Below are positions 27,034 to 36,649 of a DNA stretch of 64,000 bases, one piece after another. Within the stretch, counting starts at the first letter, position 1. Every line of letters begins with the position of its first letter. Source of the DNA: Massilia arenae (GTDB taxonomy: Bacteria > Pseudomonadota > Gammaproteobacteria > Burkholderiales > Burkholderiaceae_D); assembly GCF_008014745.1 (NCBI RefSeq), contig NZ_VPFD01000003.1, positions 19,626-83,625 of the forward strand, given 5' to 3'. The notes beneath the pieces were generated by a model. That model was not told the DNA's origin, did no database searches, and saw only the letters and a program-made list of their open reading frames with translations. Position numbers and translations under genes: made by a program.

Positions 27034-27566
27034 CGCGCCACCATCAACACGTAGCCCGGCCCGTCATCGGTGCCATGCCAGCCGATCTTGATCGCCACCG
27101 GCGCAGTCACTTCCCCGCTGCACGCCCAGCGGTAGCGGCTATGCTCCGCATCCCACGGCGCACCGTCGCGGCAGACCGCGATGCGGCCCGATGGAAAGCC
27201 CCGGTGCAGCGCCAGGCGCGTCTCGCGCAGATCGTAGGCGGCCAGTGCCAGCGGATCGCAGGCGCCGGCGCCAAAGCACGGCGCGCCACCCGCGGGCGGG
27301 CCAGCATCGAGCGCCTTGTAATCGAGCGGAAAATAAGGGTTGGCGCCATCCGGCAGGCTCGCCACGTGGGCGTTGGCCTGCATGCGTGCTGCCAGTGAGG
27401 TGGCCAGCATCGCCGCTTCGGAGCTCAGCGCCGCGTGCTGGCGCGTGCGCTGCGCCGCCAGTTGCGCCGCGCTGGCGCCGACCACGCCGATTGCGAGCAC
27501 GAACAAGGCCACCAGAACTTCGATCATGGTGAAACCGCCCGGACGGCCGGGAAGATGCGCCTGCAT
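27030..27566 (-). CDS. pilV: Type IV pilus modification protein PilV
   Basis: Minor pilin of 178 residues and first gene of the pilin cluster. The leader MQAHLPGRPGG is followed by FTMIEVLVALFVLAIGVVGASAAQLAAQRTRQ, the PilV signature with Glu5 and the Gly-rich helix end. The body contains four cysteines (PCFGAGACD, VCRDG, WACSGE). It starts 110 bases after nrdR on the same strand. That gap may hold a promoter, but I see none that is clear. Confidence 0.91.
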   Translation of the reverse strand: MQAHLPGRPGGFTMIEVLVALFVLAIGVVGASAAQLAAQRTRQHAALSSEAAMLATSLAARMQANAHVASLPDGANPYFPLDYKALDAGPPAGGAPCFGAGACDPLALAAYDLRETRLALHRGFPSGRIAVCRDGAPWDAEHSRYRWACSGEVTAPVAIKIGWHGTDDGPGYVLMVAR

Positions 27567-27676
27567 GCCTATCCTCCGCTAACGATGTGCGAGCAGAGAA
27601 GTTATCAGGCAGGGCTCAGGCGCCCATGCGTGGCCGCAAGGGTGCGCAGGGCAAAAAAAGGAACTTGGAAACGAGG

Positions 27677-28144
27677 TCAGTTGTCGAGCTTGCGCTGGTG
27701 GCCGACTTCGGCCAACGCCGCCTGGAAGGAATCCAGGTCCTCGAAATTCTTGTAGACGGAAGCAAAGCGGATATAGGCGATCTTGTCGAGCCGCTTGAGC
27801 TGTTCCATCACCAGTTCGCCGACATACACGCTGTCGACTTCGCGCCGGCCGCTGGTGAGCAGCTTTTCCTCGATCGATGCGACCGCGCCGTCGATGGCCT
27901 CGGCCGAGACCGGGCGCTTGCGCAGCGCCAGCATCAGGCTGCCGCGCAGCTTGCTCGATGCGAATTCGGTGCGGCTGCCATTCTTCTTGACGATGATCGG
28001 CATCGACAGCTCGATGCGCTCATAGGTGGTGAAGCGCTTGTCGCACTTGCCGCAGCGGCGCCGGCGCCGGATGGCGTCCCCTTCCTCCGATACGCGGGTA
28101 TCGAGGACTTGTGTTTCTTCATGCTGGCAAAAGGGACATTTCAT
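27677..28144 (-). CDS. nrdR: Transcriptional repressor NrdR
   Basis: Represses ribonucleotide reductase genes in response to ATP/dATP. The 155-residue protein has the N-terminal zinc ribbon ([17 protein letters not shown] with [13 protein letters not shown], four Cys) and the ATP-cone domain from about residue 49 ([13 protein letters not shown]) to 140. Length and layout are normal. It follows glyA by 67 bases, the usual betaproteobacterial pairing. Confidence 0.97.
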   Translation of the reverse strand: MKCPFCQHEETQVLDTRVSEEGDAIRRRRRCGKCDKRFTTYERIELSMPIIVKKNGSRTEFASSKLRGSLMLALRKRPVSAEAIDGAVASIEEKLLTSGRREVDSVYVGELVMEQLKRLDKIAYIRFASVYKNFEDLDSFQAALAEVGHQRKLDN

Positions 28145-28211
28145 GGGGCCGGGGCTGCAGTATTGCTGGATGATGCGACCGGACCGGCGAACCGGTCCGG
28201 GAGAATTGCAA

Positions 28212-29459
<1,248 letters not shown>

Positions 29460-29570
29460 GTAAAACTCCAATCGATAGTAATCCAGGCAACTGGTGGCAT
29501 GGGAAGGCGGGAGCCGGGGCGGGCCGTAGGCACGGGCGCAGGCAGCCGCGATCGAACGCGTACCGGTTGA

Positions 29571-29690
29571 TGGCTGCCCAGGCGAACGGCGTATGGCGTC
29601 TCACGTTCCCCGGTGGGTACCCACCTTTGCCGCGCCGTGCATCCGAATGGTGCGCACACGCGGTGTTTCGCCAGTTACGTGAGACGTAAG
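29571..29690 (-). promoter_or_regulatory. ZTP (pfl) riboswitch upstream of glyA
   Basis: The leader RNA has all conserved blocks of the pfl/ZTP class. The first half has CACGTAACTGGCGAAAC. A hairpin follows, then GGTGGGTACCCACCGGGGAACG, then the pseudoknot and J3 segment CGCCTGGGCAGCC. The outer helix CGTCTCACG pairs perfectly with CGTGAGACG. ZTP riboswitches sense ZTP/ZMP, a sign of low 10-formyl-THF, and turn on one-carbon genes; glyA is a known target. GGCAGCC at the aptamer's 3' edge can instead pair with GGCTGCC about 25 bases downstream, a possible expression platform. I see no T-run, so control may be at translation. The rest of the 398-base gap to the ydfG-like gene shows nothing else clear. 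Confidence 0.9.
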
Positions 29691-29857
29691 GACTCCAAAT
29701 TGTACTGAACTCCCCATCGTAGGGCAAGGAAACCGCTGTGCCGGCCGAGAAAGCGCGGCCCCCAGCGGACTCATGGTCGTTTCGGCTACAATTTTACGGT
29801 TCGGCAGTGCGCCTTGCCTCTCTCGCCTGTCACCCTGTTGCCATCCAAGGACCCATC

Positions 29858-30604
29858 ATGAACGTCTTCATTACCGGCGCATCGGCCGGCTTCGGCGCCG
29901 AAATGGCGCGCACTTTCGTCTCCCACGGCCACCGCGTCGTCCTGGCCGCGCGCCGCACCGACCGCATCGCCGACCTGGCGCGCGAACTGGGCGACAGCGC
30001 CCTGGCCGTGACCCTGGACGTCACCAGCCGCGCCTCGATCGAGGCCGCACTGTCGGGCCTGCCGCCCGAATGGAAACAGATCGACGTGCTGGTGAACAAT
30101 GCCGGCCTGGCGCTGAACACGGCGCCGGCCTACGAAGTGCCGCTGGAAGACTGGGACACCATGATCGCGACGAATTGCCAGGGCCTGGTGACCATGACCC
30201 GCGCCATGCTGCCGGACATGGTGGCGCGCGGAAGCGGCCTGGTGATCAATATCGGCTCGGTGGCCGGCCACTACCCTTACCCAGGTGGCAATGTGTATGG
30301 CGCAACTAAAGCCTTCGTCGAGCAGTTCACGCTGAACCTGCGCGCCGACCTGGTCGGGACCGGCGTGCGCGCCACCAATATCGCGCCGGGCCTGTGCGGT
30401 GGCACCGAATTCTCGAACGTGCGCTTCAAGGGCGACGACGACGCCGCGGCCAAGGTCTACGAAGGCACGCAACCGCTGACCGCGAAGGACATCGCCGACA
30501 CCGCCTTCTGGATCGCGACGCTGCCGCCGCACGTCAATGTCAACAGCATCGAGCTGATGCCGACGTGCCAGGGATTTTCGCCGTTTGCCGTGCGCCGGGG
30601 TTAA
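29858..30604 (+). CDS. ydfG: YdfG-like NADP-dependent short-chain dehydrogenase
   Basis: Classical SDR of 248 residues, closely like E. coli YdfG, which oxidises 3-hydroxy acids and L-allo-threonine/serine and reduces malonic semialdehyde. The NADP site is TGASAGFG at residues 6-13, followed by NNAG, the catalytic Ser in INIGSVAG, and YGATK with Tyr/Lys. The block GLCGGTEFSNVRFKGDDDAA is a YdfG hallmark. AAGGA precedes the ATG; the longer in-frame extension to 29738 is not supported. It is divergent from glyA. Confidence 0.93.
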   Translation: MNVFITGASAGFGAEMARTFVSHGHRVVLAARRTDRIADLARELGDSALAVTLDVTSRASIEAALSGLPPEWKQIDVLVNNAGLALNTAPAYEVPLEDWDTMIATNCQGLVTMTRAMLPDMVARGSGLVINIGSVAGHYPYPGGNVYGATKAFVEQFTLNLRADLVGTGVRATNIAPGLCGGTEFSNVRFKGDDDAAAKVYEGTQPLTAKDIADTAFWIATLPPHVNVNSIELMPTCQGFSPFAVRRG

Positions 30605-30751
30605 TCGCCCCTACATGTCCCCCCGTAGCTAGCCATGAAAACCAATCCCACACCTATCATTTGTGAGAAAGTGTTACAGTGATTGGTCTTTTAACTACGT
30701 TTCAAGTCTACTACTGCTCAAAAGCACGACCCCGTGCTATCAGCACGTAAA

Positions 30752-30799
30752 ACTTTTCCACTTTCAACGTACGTTAGCGTACATATTAAAGTGGAAAGT
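30752..30799 (+). repeat. Imperfect long hairpin ahead of the tol-pal operon
   Basis: ACTTTTCCACTTT and AAAGTGGAAAGT form an outer stem with one bulge. Inside it, GTACG and CGTAC form an inner stem around TTAG. It lies in an AT-rich 237-base gap, 42 bases before ybgC. It could be an operator, a leader hairpin or a terminator remnant; no T-run follows. Confidence 0.55.
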
Positions 30800-30841
30800 C
30801 GCGTAAAATATTTCCCGTTTTCATTAATTCGGCAACAAAGA

Positions 30842-31246
30842 ATGCCTTCAGTGTACAACTGGCCAGTCAGGGTTTATTACGAAGATACCGACGCCGGAGG
30901 CATTGTCTATCATGCCAACTACCTGAAGTTCTTCGAGCGTGGCCGTACCGAGTTTTTGCGCGCGCTCGGGATCGAACAACAAGCACTGATCGACGCCGAC
31001 CATACGGCCTTCGTCGTCAGGAGCATGACCCTCGATTACCGCTGGGCCGCCCGTCTCGACGATGAACTGAGCATCCGCACCAGCGTGGCAAAAGTGGGCG
31101 GCGCTTCGATTCAGTTTCTCCAGGAAGCATGGCGCGGCGAGGTGCTGCTCAATTCGGCCAACGTAAAAATCGGCTGTGTTGACGTAAGAACCACTCGCCC
31201 CCGCTCCCTGCCCGACGACGTGGCTGCTAAAATGCGTGCCGCCTGA
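30842..31246 (+). CDS. ybgC: YbgC-type acyl-CoA thioesterase of the Tol-Pal operon
   Basis: Hot-dog fold thioesterase of 134 residues. The catalytic Asp is in RVYYEDTDAGGIVYHANYLKFFERGRTE, the standard YbgC signature. It is the usual first gene of tol-pal and may link phospholipid synthesis to envelope constriction. The start MPSVYNWPVRV fits the family, although its ribosome site is weak; the upstream extension is AT-rich and not conserved-looking. Twenty bases separate it from tolQ. Confidence 0.94.
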   Translation: MPSVYNWPVRVYYEDTDAGGIVYHANYLKFFERGRTEFLRALGIEQQALIDADHTAFVVRSMTLDYRWAARLDDELSIRTSVAKVGGASIQFLQEAWRGEVLLNSANVKIGCVDVRTTRPRSLPDDVAAKMRAA

Positions 31247-31266
31247 AAAATCATATAAGTTGAGCC

Positions 31267-31950
31267 ATGACTGCAACCCACGACCTTTCGTTTGTCTCCC
31301 TGATCGCCAATGCCCATATCCTGGTGCAGCTGATCATGGCATTGCTGCTGTTGCTGTCGATAGTGAGCTGGACTTATATTTTCCGTAAGATCTTCGCGAT
31401 CCGCGCCGCACGCGCGCAGACCGAACAGTTCGAGCGCAGCTTCTGGGCCGGCGGCAACCTGCACACCCTGCACCAGAGCGCCAGCAGCCAGCGCGACCAG
31501 AGCGGCCCCCTGGCCCGCATCTTCGAAGCCGGCATGGGCGAATTCATCAAGGGCAAGCAGGCGTCGCGCGAAGCCCTGGACATGAACTCGGTGCTCGACG
31601 GCGCCCGCCGCGCCATGCGCGCCTCGTTCCAGCGTGAACTCGACACCCTCGATTCGCACCTGAACTTCCTGGCCTCGGTCGGTTCGGTCTCGCCGTACAT
31701 CGGCCTGCTGGGCACCGTGTGGGGCATCATGAACTCGTTCCGCGGCCTGGCCAGCGTCGAGCAAGCCACCCTGGCGGTGGTCGCTCCCGGCATCGCCGAA
31801 GCGCTGATCGCGACCGCGATCGGCCTGTTCGCCGCAATCCCTGCCGTGGTCGCGTACAACCGCTTCACCCACGACATCGACCGCCTGGCGAACCGCTTCG
31901 AGAGCTTCGTCGAAGAATTCTCGAACATCCTTCAGCGCCAGTCGCGCTGA
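31267..31950 (+). CDS. tolQ: Tol-Pal system protein TolQ
   Basis: Inner-membrane motor subunit that, with TolR, uses the proton gradient to energise TolA during outer-membrane constriction. The 227-residue protein has three helices: about 17-40 (ILVQLIMALLLLLSIVSWTYI), about 135-160 (YIGLLGTVWGIMNSF) and about 170-195 (GIAEALIATAIGLFAAIPAVVAYN). The helix motifs and length are normal for the TolQ/ExbB family; the operon decides for TolQ. Confidence 0.97.
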   Translation: MTATHDLSFVSLIANAHILVQLIMALLLLLSIVSWTYIFRKIFAIRAARAQTEQFERSFWAGGNLHTLHQSASSQRDQSGPLARIFEAGMGEFIKGKQASREALDMNSVLDGARRAMRASFQRELDTLDSHLNFLASVGSVSPYIGLLGTVWGIMNSFRGLASVEQATLAVVAPGIAEALIATAIGLFAAIPAVVAYNRFTHDIDRLANRFESFVEEFSNILQRQSR

Positions 31951-31980
31951 TCCGCCCACGAGAACCGGGAGAGCATCGGG

Positions 31981-32412
31981 ATGTCATTTTCCAGCAGCAT
32001 GCGCGGCGGACGTCGCCGCAAGTTCAAAGCCGAGATCAACGTCGTGCCGTATATCGACGTGATGCTGGTGCTGCTCATCATTTTCATGGCGGTGCCTGCG
32101 AATGAAGCGCCGAGCGTCGTCAATCTGCCGCGCGCCGAGAAATCCGCGCTGCCGCCGGACACGTATATCCAGATTTCCATCGAGCCGGGCAACAAGCTGT
32201 CGATCGGCGTGCACGGCAAGGTCAAGGTCGCCCAGGACGAAGTGGCCGACCGCTCCGCCCTGCTGCAACGCCTGCGCGCGCTGCACGAAGAGAATCCGGA
32301 CTTTCCGGTCCTGATTGCAGGTGACCGCGACAGCAAATACGACGACGTGATCCAGCTGATTTCGGAAGCCAAGAAGATGGGCATCAACCGGGTCGGCCTG
32401 GCCACCCAGTGA
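31981..32412 (+). CDS. tolR: Tol-Pal system protein TolR
   Basis: Partner of TolQ, 143 residues, with one N-terminal membrane helix (INVVPYIDVMLVLLIIFMAVPA) carrying the proton-conducting Asp in YIDVML. The periplasmic domain contains SALPPDTYIQISIEPGNKLSI and ends DVIQLISEAKKMGINRVGLAT, typical of TolR/ExbD. GGGAGAG lies upstream of the ATG. Confidence 0.97.
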   Translation: MSFSSSMRGGRRRKFKAEINVVPYIDVMLVLLIIFMAVPANEAPSVVNLPRAEKSALPPDTYIQISIEPGNKLSIGVHGKVKVAQDEVADRSALLQRLRALHEENPDFPVLIAGDRDSKYDDVIQLISEAKKMGINRVGLATQ

Positions 32413-32422
32413 CGCCGAAGAT

Positions 32423-33409
32423 ATGACCGCAAAGAAGTCAGCCAACGACGGCTCGCCCTACTACGTGCCGCCAGAACCGAAACCACTGCCATCGTTCCTG
32501 CTGGCGGTGGCGGTGCACGCGGCGCTGCTGGCCTTCCTGGCGATCGGCGTGAGCTGGCAGAAGGTCAATCCGGTATCGGTCGAGGCCGAGGTGTGGGATA
32601 TGTCGGTGCAGACCGCCGCGGCGCCCGAATTGCCGCCCGAGCCGGCGCCGGAACCCGAGCCGCAGCCCGAACCTGCGCCGGAACCGCCGCCGCCGCCTCC
32701 TCCACCGGAGCCGGCGGTGGAACGCCCTGCGCCGACGCCGGATCCTGAGATCGCGCTGCGCGAGGAAAAGAAGCGCAAGGAAGAAGAAGCGAAGAAGGCT
32801 GCTGCTGAGGACAAGAAGCGCAAGGAAGCCGAGGCCGAGCAGAAGAAAAAGAAGCTTGAGGAAGCGGAACAGAAAAAGCGCGACGAAGCCGAGAAGATAA
32901 AACGCGACGAAGCTGAGAAGAAGAAACTCGAGGACGCCGAGCGCAAGAAGAAAGAACTCGCTGATAAGAAAAAGGCCGACGCCGCTGCTGCCGAGAAGAA
33001 GAAAAAAGACCTGGCTGCCGCCAAGGCGGAAGACGCCCGACTCGACAAGCTGCGCAAGGAAGAAATGCAACGCATGGCAGGCGCCATGGGTAGTGGCGGA
33101 ACCGCCGCGAAATCGACCGGTCCGCGCAGCGATGGCGGTTATATCGCCGCGATCACGGCCGCGATCAAGAGCGCGACGGCGTATCCGGGCAATACCGATG
33201 TGGGCGGCAATCCACGCGCCACCTTCCGGGTGGAGCAGTTGCCAACTGGCGAAATCATGTCGGTGCGCCTCGTGAAAAGCAGCGGTGTGCCAGAATTTGA
33301 CAGAGCAGTGGAAAATGGTATCAAGAAAGCATCTCCACTTCCCAAGAAGAAGGACGGGACCGTGGAGCGTACGCTTGACGTGAATTTCTCGATGAAAGAT
33401 TACGATTGA
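32423..33409 (+). CDS. tolA: Tol-Pal system protein TolA
   Basis: Links the TolQR motor to Pal and TolB across the periplasm, 328 residues. One membrane helix at about 17-38 (LPSFLLAVAVHAALLAFLAIG) is followed by a Pro-Glu-rich stretch (about 70-108). A long Lys/Glu/Ala-rich helix (about 112-215) comes next, then a compact C-terminal domain (about 230-328: GYIAAITAAIKSATAYPGN). The helical region is highly charged and low in complexity, as expected. Ten bases follow tolR. Confidence 0.95.
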   Translation: MTAKKSANDGSPYYVPPEPKPLPSFLLAVAVHAALLAFLAIGVSWQKVNPVSVEAEVWDMSVQTAAAPELPPEPAPEPEPQPEPAPEPPPPPPPPEPAVERPAPTPDPEIALREEKKRKEEEAKKAAAEDKKRKEAEAEQKKKKLEEAEQKKRDEAEKIKRDEAEKKKLEDAERKKKELADKKKADAAAAEKKKKDLAAAKAEDARLDKLRKEEMQRMAGAMGSGGTAAKSTGPRSDGGYIAAITAAIKSATAYPGNTDVGGNPRATFRVEQLPTGEIMSVRLVKSSGVPEFDRAVENGIKKASPLPKKKDGTVERTLDVNFSMKDYD

Positions 33410-33440
33410 TTCGGTTCGAACCAGTTTTACTAGAGACACC

Positions 33441-34712
33441 ATGAAAAAACTTCACATTTTGCTGTTCAGCGTTTCCCTGGCGATCGGGACAACAGCCAAT
33501 GCGCAGATCCAGATCGAAATCGCTGGCGTTGGCAGCAACCAGATCCCGGTGGCCATCGCTGCTTTTGCCGACGAATCCGTCGCCCCCGATAAAGTCTCGG
33601 CCGTTATCCGCGCCGACCTCGAGCGTAGCGGCGTGTTCAAGGTCATCGACGCCGGCCAGGTGATCAGCGATGCCGACGCCGGCCAGGTGAACCTGAGTGC
33701 ATTCAAGGCCAGTGGCGCAGACGCGCTCGTGGTCGGCAGCGTGGCGCGCCAGCCGGACGGCCGCTTCGCGATCCGCTACAAGCTGCTCGACACCGTCAAG
33801 GGCGGCGAAATCTCGCAACTGGGCGGCGAAGTCCAGCCCCGCTACACCCGCCTGCAGGCCCACCGCATCGCCGACGACGTCTATGAAAAGCTGACCGGCG
33901 TGCGCGGCATCTTCTCGACCCGCATCGCGTATGTGAAGGAAGACCGCGCGGCGAGCCGCTTCGCGCTGGCCGTGGCCGACGCCGACGGCGAGAACGAGAT
34001 CATCGCCACCCAGGGCAAGGAACCGATCATTTCGCCGGCCTGGTCGCCGGACGGCATGAAGGTCGCCTACGTGTCGATGGAAAACCGCAAGCCGGTGGTC
34101 TATCTGCAAGACCTGATGACCGGCCGCCGCAACGTGATCTCCAACCAGAAGGGCAATAACTCCGCGCCTTCCTGGTCGCCGGATGGCTCGACCCTGGCTG
34201 TCGCCCTGTCGCAGGACGGCAATACGGAAATCTATACCGTCAATTCGAGCGGCAGCGGCCATCGCCGCCTGACCAATAATCCCGGCATCGATACCGAGCC
34301 GCAGTTCTCGGCCGACGGCCAGACCATTTACTTCACGAGCGACCGCAGCGGCGGTCCTCAGATCTACAAGATGAGCGTCTCGGGCGGCAACGCCACCCGC
34401 GTGACGTTCAACGGCAACTACAACATCAGCCCACGCGTGTCGTCCGACGGCAAGACGCTGGCCTGGATTTCGCAGCGCGGCGGCGCTTTCTCCTTATACG
34501 CGATGGACCTGGCAAGCGGCCGGGAACTTCGCCTGGCCGATGGGGCCACCGAACCGAGTTTTTCGCCTAACGGCAAGTACATCATGTATGCAACCAAGGG
34601 CGGCGGGCGCGTCTCGCTTGCAGTGGTGTCTGTGGATGGACGGGTCAAGCAACGCTTGACGACCAAAGCGGGAAACATTCGGGAGCCCAGCTGGGGTCCT
34701 TTCATGAAGTAA
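33441..34712 (+). CDS. tolB: Tol-Pal system protein TolB
   Basis: Periplasmic protein of 423 residues that shuttles between Pal and TolA. The signal peptide is cut near ANA-QIQIEI. An N-terminal alpha/beta domain (about 22-155) is followed by a six-bladed beta-propeller with repeated SPAWSPDG and SPSFSPNGKYI-type motifs. The length is normal. Confidence 0.97.
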   Translation: MKKLHILLFSVSLAIGTTANAQIQIEIAGVGSNQIPVAIAAFADESVAPDKVSAVIRADLERSGVFKVIDAGQVISDADAGQVNLSAFKASGADALVVGSVARQPDGRFAIRYKLLDTVKGGEISQLGGEVQPRYTRLQAHRIADDVYEKLTGVRGIFSTRIAYVKEDRAASRFALAVADADGENEIIATQGKEPIISPAWSPDGMKVAYVSMENRKPVVYLQDLMTGRRNVISNQKGNNSAPSWSPDGSTLAVALSQDGNTEIYTVNSSGSGHRRLTNNPGIDTEPQFSADGQTIYFTSDRSGGPQIYKMSVSGGNATRVTFNGNYNISPRVSSDGKTLAWISQRGGAFSLYAMDLASGRELRLADGATEPSFSPNGKYIMYATKGGGRVSLAVVSVDGRVKQRLTTKAGNIREPSWGPFMK

Positions 34713-34746
34713 GAAGTAAAACCTTAACCAGAACAGGAGAAAATCC

Positions 34747-35271
34747 ATGCGCAACTTCAAGAGTCTCGCCTTCATCGCTTCCGCTGCCGCCCTGCTGGCC
34801 GCTTGCTCGTCGCCAACCAAACTGGAAGAAACCCCAGTCGTTGAAAAGTCGCCAGAGCCAGCAGCACCAGTTGCTGACGCACGTGACATCCGCCCAGTGG
34901 AAACCGGCACCGTCGATCCACTGAACGATCCAAAAGGCGTCCTGGCCAACCGTAGCGTCTACTTCGACTACGACAGCTTCGTGGTCCGCGCCGACGGCCA
35001 GCCAGTGGTGCAGAACCACTCGGGCTACCTGACCAAGAACACCTCGCGTAAAGTCCTGATCCAAGGCAACACCGACGAACGCGGCGGCACCGAGTACAAC
35101 CTGGCCCTGGGCCAGAAGCGTGCTGAAGCCGTCCGTCGCTCGATGGCATCGCTGGGCGTGTCGGAAGGTCAGATGGAAGCCGTCTCGCTGGGCGAAGAAA
35201 AGCCAAAAGCAACCGGCAGCAACGAAGAAGCCTGGGCTGAAAACCGCCGCGCTGACATCGTTTACCAGTAA
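34747..35271 (+). CDS. pal: Peptidoglycan-associated lipoprotein Pal
   Basis: Outer-membrane lipoprotein that holds the outer membrane to peptidoglycan, 174 residues. The lipobox is LLAAC with the lipidated Cys at residue 19 (AALLAACSSPTK). A flexible Pro/Ala linker leads to an OmpA-like domain with the diaminopimelate-binding motif NTDERGGTEYNLALGQKRAEAVRRSM. A strong AGGAG ribosome site precedes the ATG. Confidence 0.97.
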   Translation: MRNFKSLAFIASAAALLAACSSPTKLEETPVVEKSPEPAAPVADARDIRPVETGTVDPLNDPKGVLANRSVYFDYDSFVVRADGQPVVQNHSGYLTKNTSRKVLIQGNTDERGGTEYNLALGQKRAEAVRRSMASLGVSEGQMEAVSLGEEKPKATGSNEEAWAENRRADIVYQ

Positions 35272-35298
35272 TCAATACGGCTGATTCAGCCGATTGAC

Positions 35299-35341
35299 AC
35301 GGGGCGGGACGCAGTGCAGACTGCTACCCGCCCCGTTTTAT
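35299..35341 (+). terminator. Terminator after pal
   Basis: A 10-bp stem (ACGGGGCGGG with CCCGCCCCGT) encloses a smaller GCAG/CTGC stem and is followed by TTTTAT. The short T-run suggests partial termination, leaving some transcript for cpoB. Confidence 0.75.
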
Positions 35342-35372
35342 CTCAGCAACCGGTTTAGAAAGAGCAACGCTT

Positions 35373-36128
35373 ATGATCAAACTGTCTCCGTCCCGCCTCG
35401 CCTGCCTCGTCCTGGCCCTGTGGATGCCGCTGCACGCCGTGGCCGGCCCGTTCGATGACAACGAGGCGCGCAAAGCCATCCTGGACCTGCGCACCAAGGT
35501 CGACAACATCACGCGCGACCTGACCACGCGCATCGATGGCAAGTCGGACAAGACGGTCCAGATCGAAATGCTGAACCAGCACGAGCAGACCATGCGCGAG
35601 ATCGCGCGCCTGCGCGGCCAGATCGAAGTACTGCAAAATGAGTTATCGAAGGCCCAGGACAGCCAGAAGCAGCTGTACGCCGACCTCGACGCGCGCCTGA
35701 AGCGCATGGAGCCGCGCCAGGAAGTCATCGACGGCCAGACCGCCGAAGTGATGCCGACCGAAAAGACCGCCTATGAGGCCGCCACCGCCCAGTTCCAGTC
35801 GGGCGACTACAAGGGCGCTTCCGTCGCGCTGCAGGAATTCGTCAAGCAGTATCCGCAATCGGCGTATGCGTCGAATGCGCAGTATTGGCTGGGCAACACC
35901 TATTACGCACTGGGCGATTACAAGAAGGCCATCGCGGCCCAGCAGGTGGTGACCACCACCTACGCCGACAGCGCCAAGGTGCCGGACGCCATGCTGAACA
36001 TCGCCAGCAGCTACGCCCTGCTGAAGGACAACAAGAACGCGAAGAAGTCGCTGCAGACGCTGGTGTCCAAGTACCCGGACTCGAGCGCGGCGCAGACGGC
36101 GCGCGATCGGCTGGCTTCGCTGAAGTGA
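35373..36128 (+). CDS. cpoB: Cell division coordinator CpoB (YbgF)
   Basis: Periplasmic protein of 251 residues that couples Tol-Pal action with PBP1b during division. It has a signal peptide (about 1-24, LACLVLALWMPLHAVA), an N-terminal coiled coil used for trimer formation (about 28-110), and a C-terminal TPR domain (about 130-250: YEAATAQFQSGDYKGASVALQEFVKQYPQSAYASNAQYWLGNTYYALGDYKKA is its start). It closes the Tol-Pal operon. Confidence 0.95.
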   Translation: MIKLSPSRLACLVLALWMPLHAVAGPFDDNEARKAILDLRTKVDNITRDLTTRIDGKSDKTVQIEMLNQHEQTMREIARLRGQIEVLQNELSKAQDSQKQLYADLDARLKRMEPRQEVIDGQTAEVMPTEKTAYEAATAQFQSGDYKGASVALQEFVKQYPQSAYASNAQYWLGNTYYALGDYKKAIAAQQVVTTTYADSAKVPDAMLNIASSYALLKDNKNAKKSLQTLVSKYPDSSAAQTARDRLASLK

Positions 36129-36166
36129 TTGTCGGGCGATAGCATCGCCCCGATCTGGCTCGGCAA

Positions 36167-36195
36167 TTGACAGGTTCGAGGCCGGGCCCTATAAT
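36167..36195 (+). promoter_or_regulatory. Consensus promoter of the tRNA-Lys gene
   Basis: Perfect TTGACA and TATAAT hexamers are separated by exactly 17 bases and end 11 bases before the mature tRNA, with a GC-rich discriminator region between. Confidence 0.93.
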
Positions 36196-36206
36196 CTCGT
36201 TTCTTC

Positions 36207-36282
36207 GGGTCGTTAGCTCAGTTGGTAGAGCAGCGGACTTTTAATCCGTTGGTCGCGTGTTCGAGCCACGCACGGCCTACCA
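36207..36282 (+). tRNA. tRNA-Lys (anticodon TTT)
   Basis: A 76-nt cloverleaf with an encoded CCA end. The acceptor arm pairs with one G-U at the first position. The D arm is GCTCAGTTGGTAGAGC, the anticodon loop CTTTTAA gives anticodon TTT at 36240-36242, and the T arm holds TTCGA. It is a single gene with its own promoter and terminator. Confidence 0.97.
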
Positions 36283-36294
36283 AAGATTCTCAGA

Positions 36295-36327
36295 AACGCC
36301 AGCCTTCGGGCTGGCGTTTTTGTTTTT
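36295..36327 (+). terminator. Terminator of the tRNA-Lys gene
   Basis: AACGCCAGCC and GGCTGGCGTT form a 10-bp stem with a TTCG loop, followed by a T-rich tail. Confidence 0.92.
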
Positions 36328-36365
36328 ACCTTATTATTTCCCTTTTGCTCAAGGACGATAGCGCC

Positions 36366-36623
36366 ATGACTTACGAAGACTTCCTCGATGAAGTAACGAC
36401 CCTGCTCACCGAGATCTACAACCTCGACGACGAAGCGGCGATCAAACTGGTGGTCGATGCGCAGGACGCAGAGTACTTCGTCGCCCACGACGACAAGGAA
36501 GAACTGCGTACGGTCGCCCAGGCCAAGCTGGACGCCGTCGCGCTGTACGAAGCCAAGCAGAACCGCAACCAGACGCAGCGCAAGCAGCAGCAGCGCCAGG
36601 TGCAGAAGAAGAAAGCCCCCTGA
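36366..36623 (+). CDS. Small acidic-then-basic hypothetical protein
   Basis: An 85-residue protein that I do not recognise. The start ATG has AAGGA 11 bases upstream. The first 60 residues are acidic and probably helical (MTYEDFLDEVTTLLTEIYNL). The last 25 are rich in Gln, Lys and Arg (QRKQQQRQVQKKKAP), a polarised charge layout that might suit nucleic-acid or protein contact. It follows the tRNA terminator, so it needs its own promoter. It may be co-transcribed with the next gene 26 bases downstream. Confidence 0.75.
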   Translation: MTYEDFLDEVTTLLTEIYNLDDEAAIKLVVDAQDAEYFVAHDDKEELRTVAQAKLDAVALYEAKQNRNQTQRKQQQRQVQKKKAP

Positions 36624-36649
36624 GCCCATCCTGAGCCGGAGGAACACCC

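Noticed and set aside
32640..33080. Low-complexity Pro/Glu and Lys/Glu tracts considered as a repeat element
   Set aside because: They are the normal linker and helical domain of TolA.
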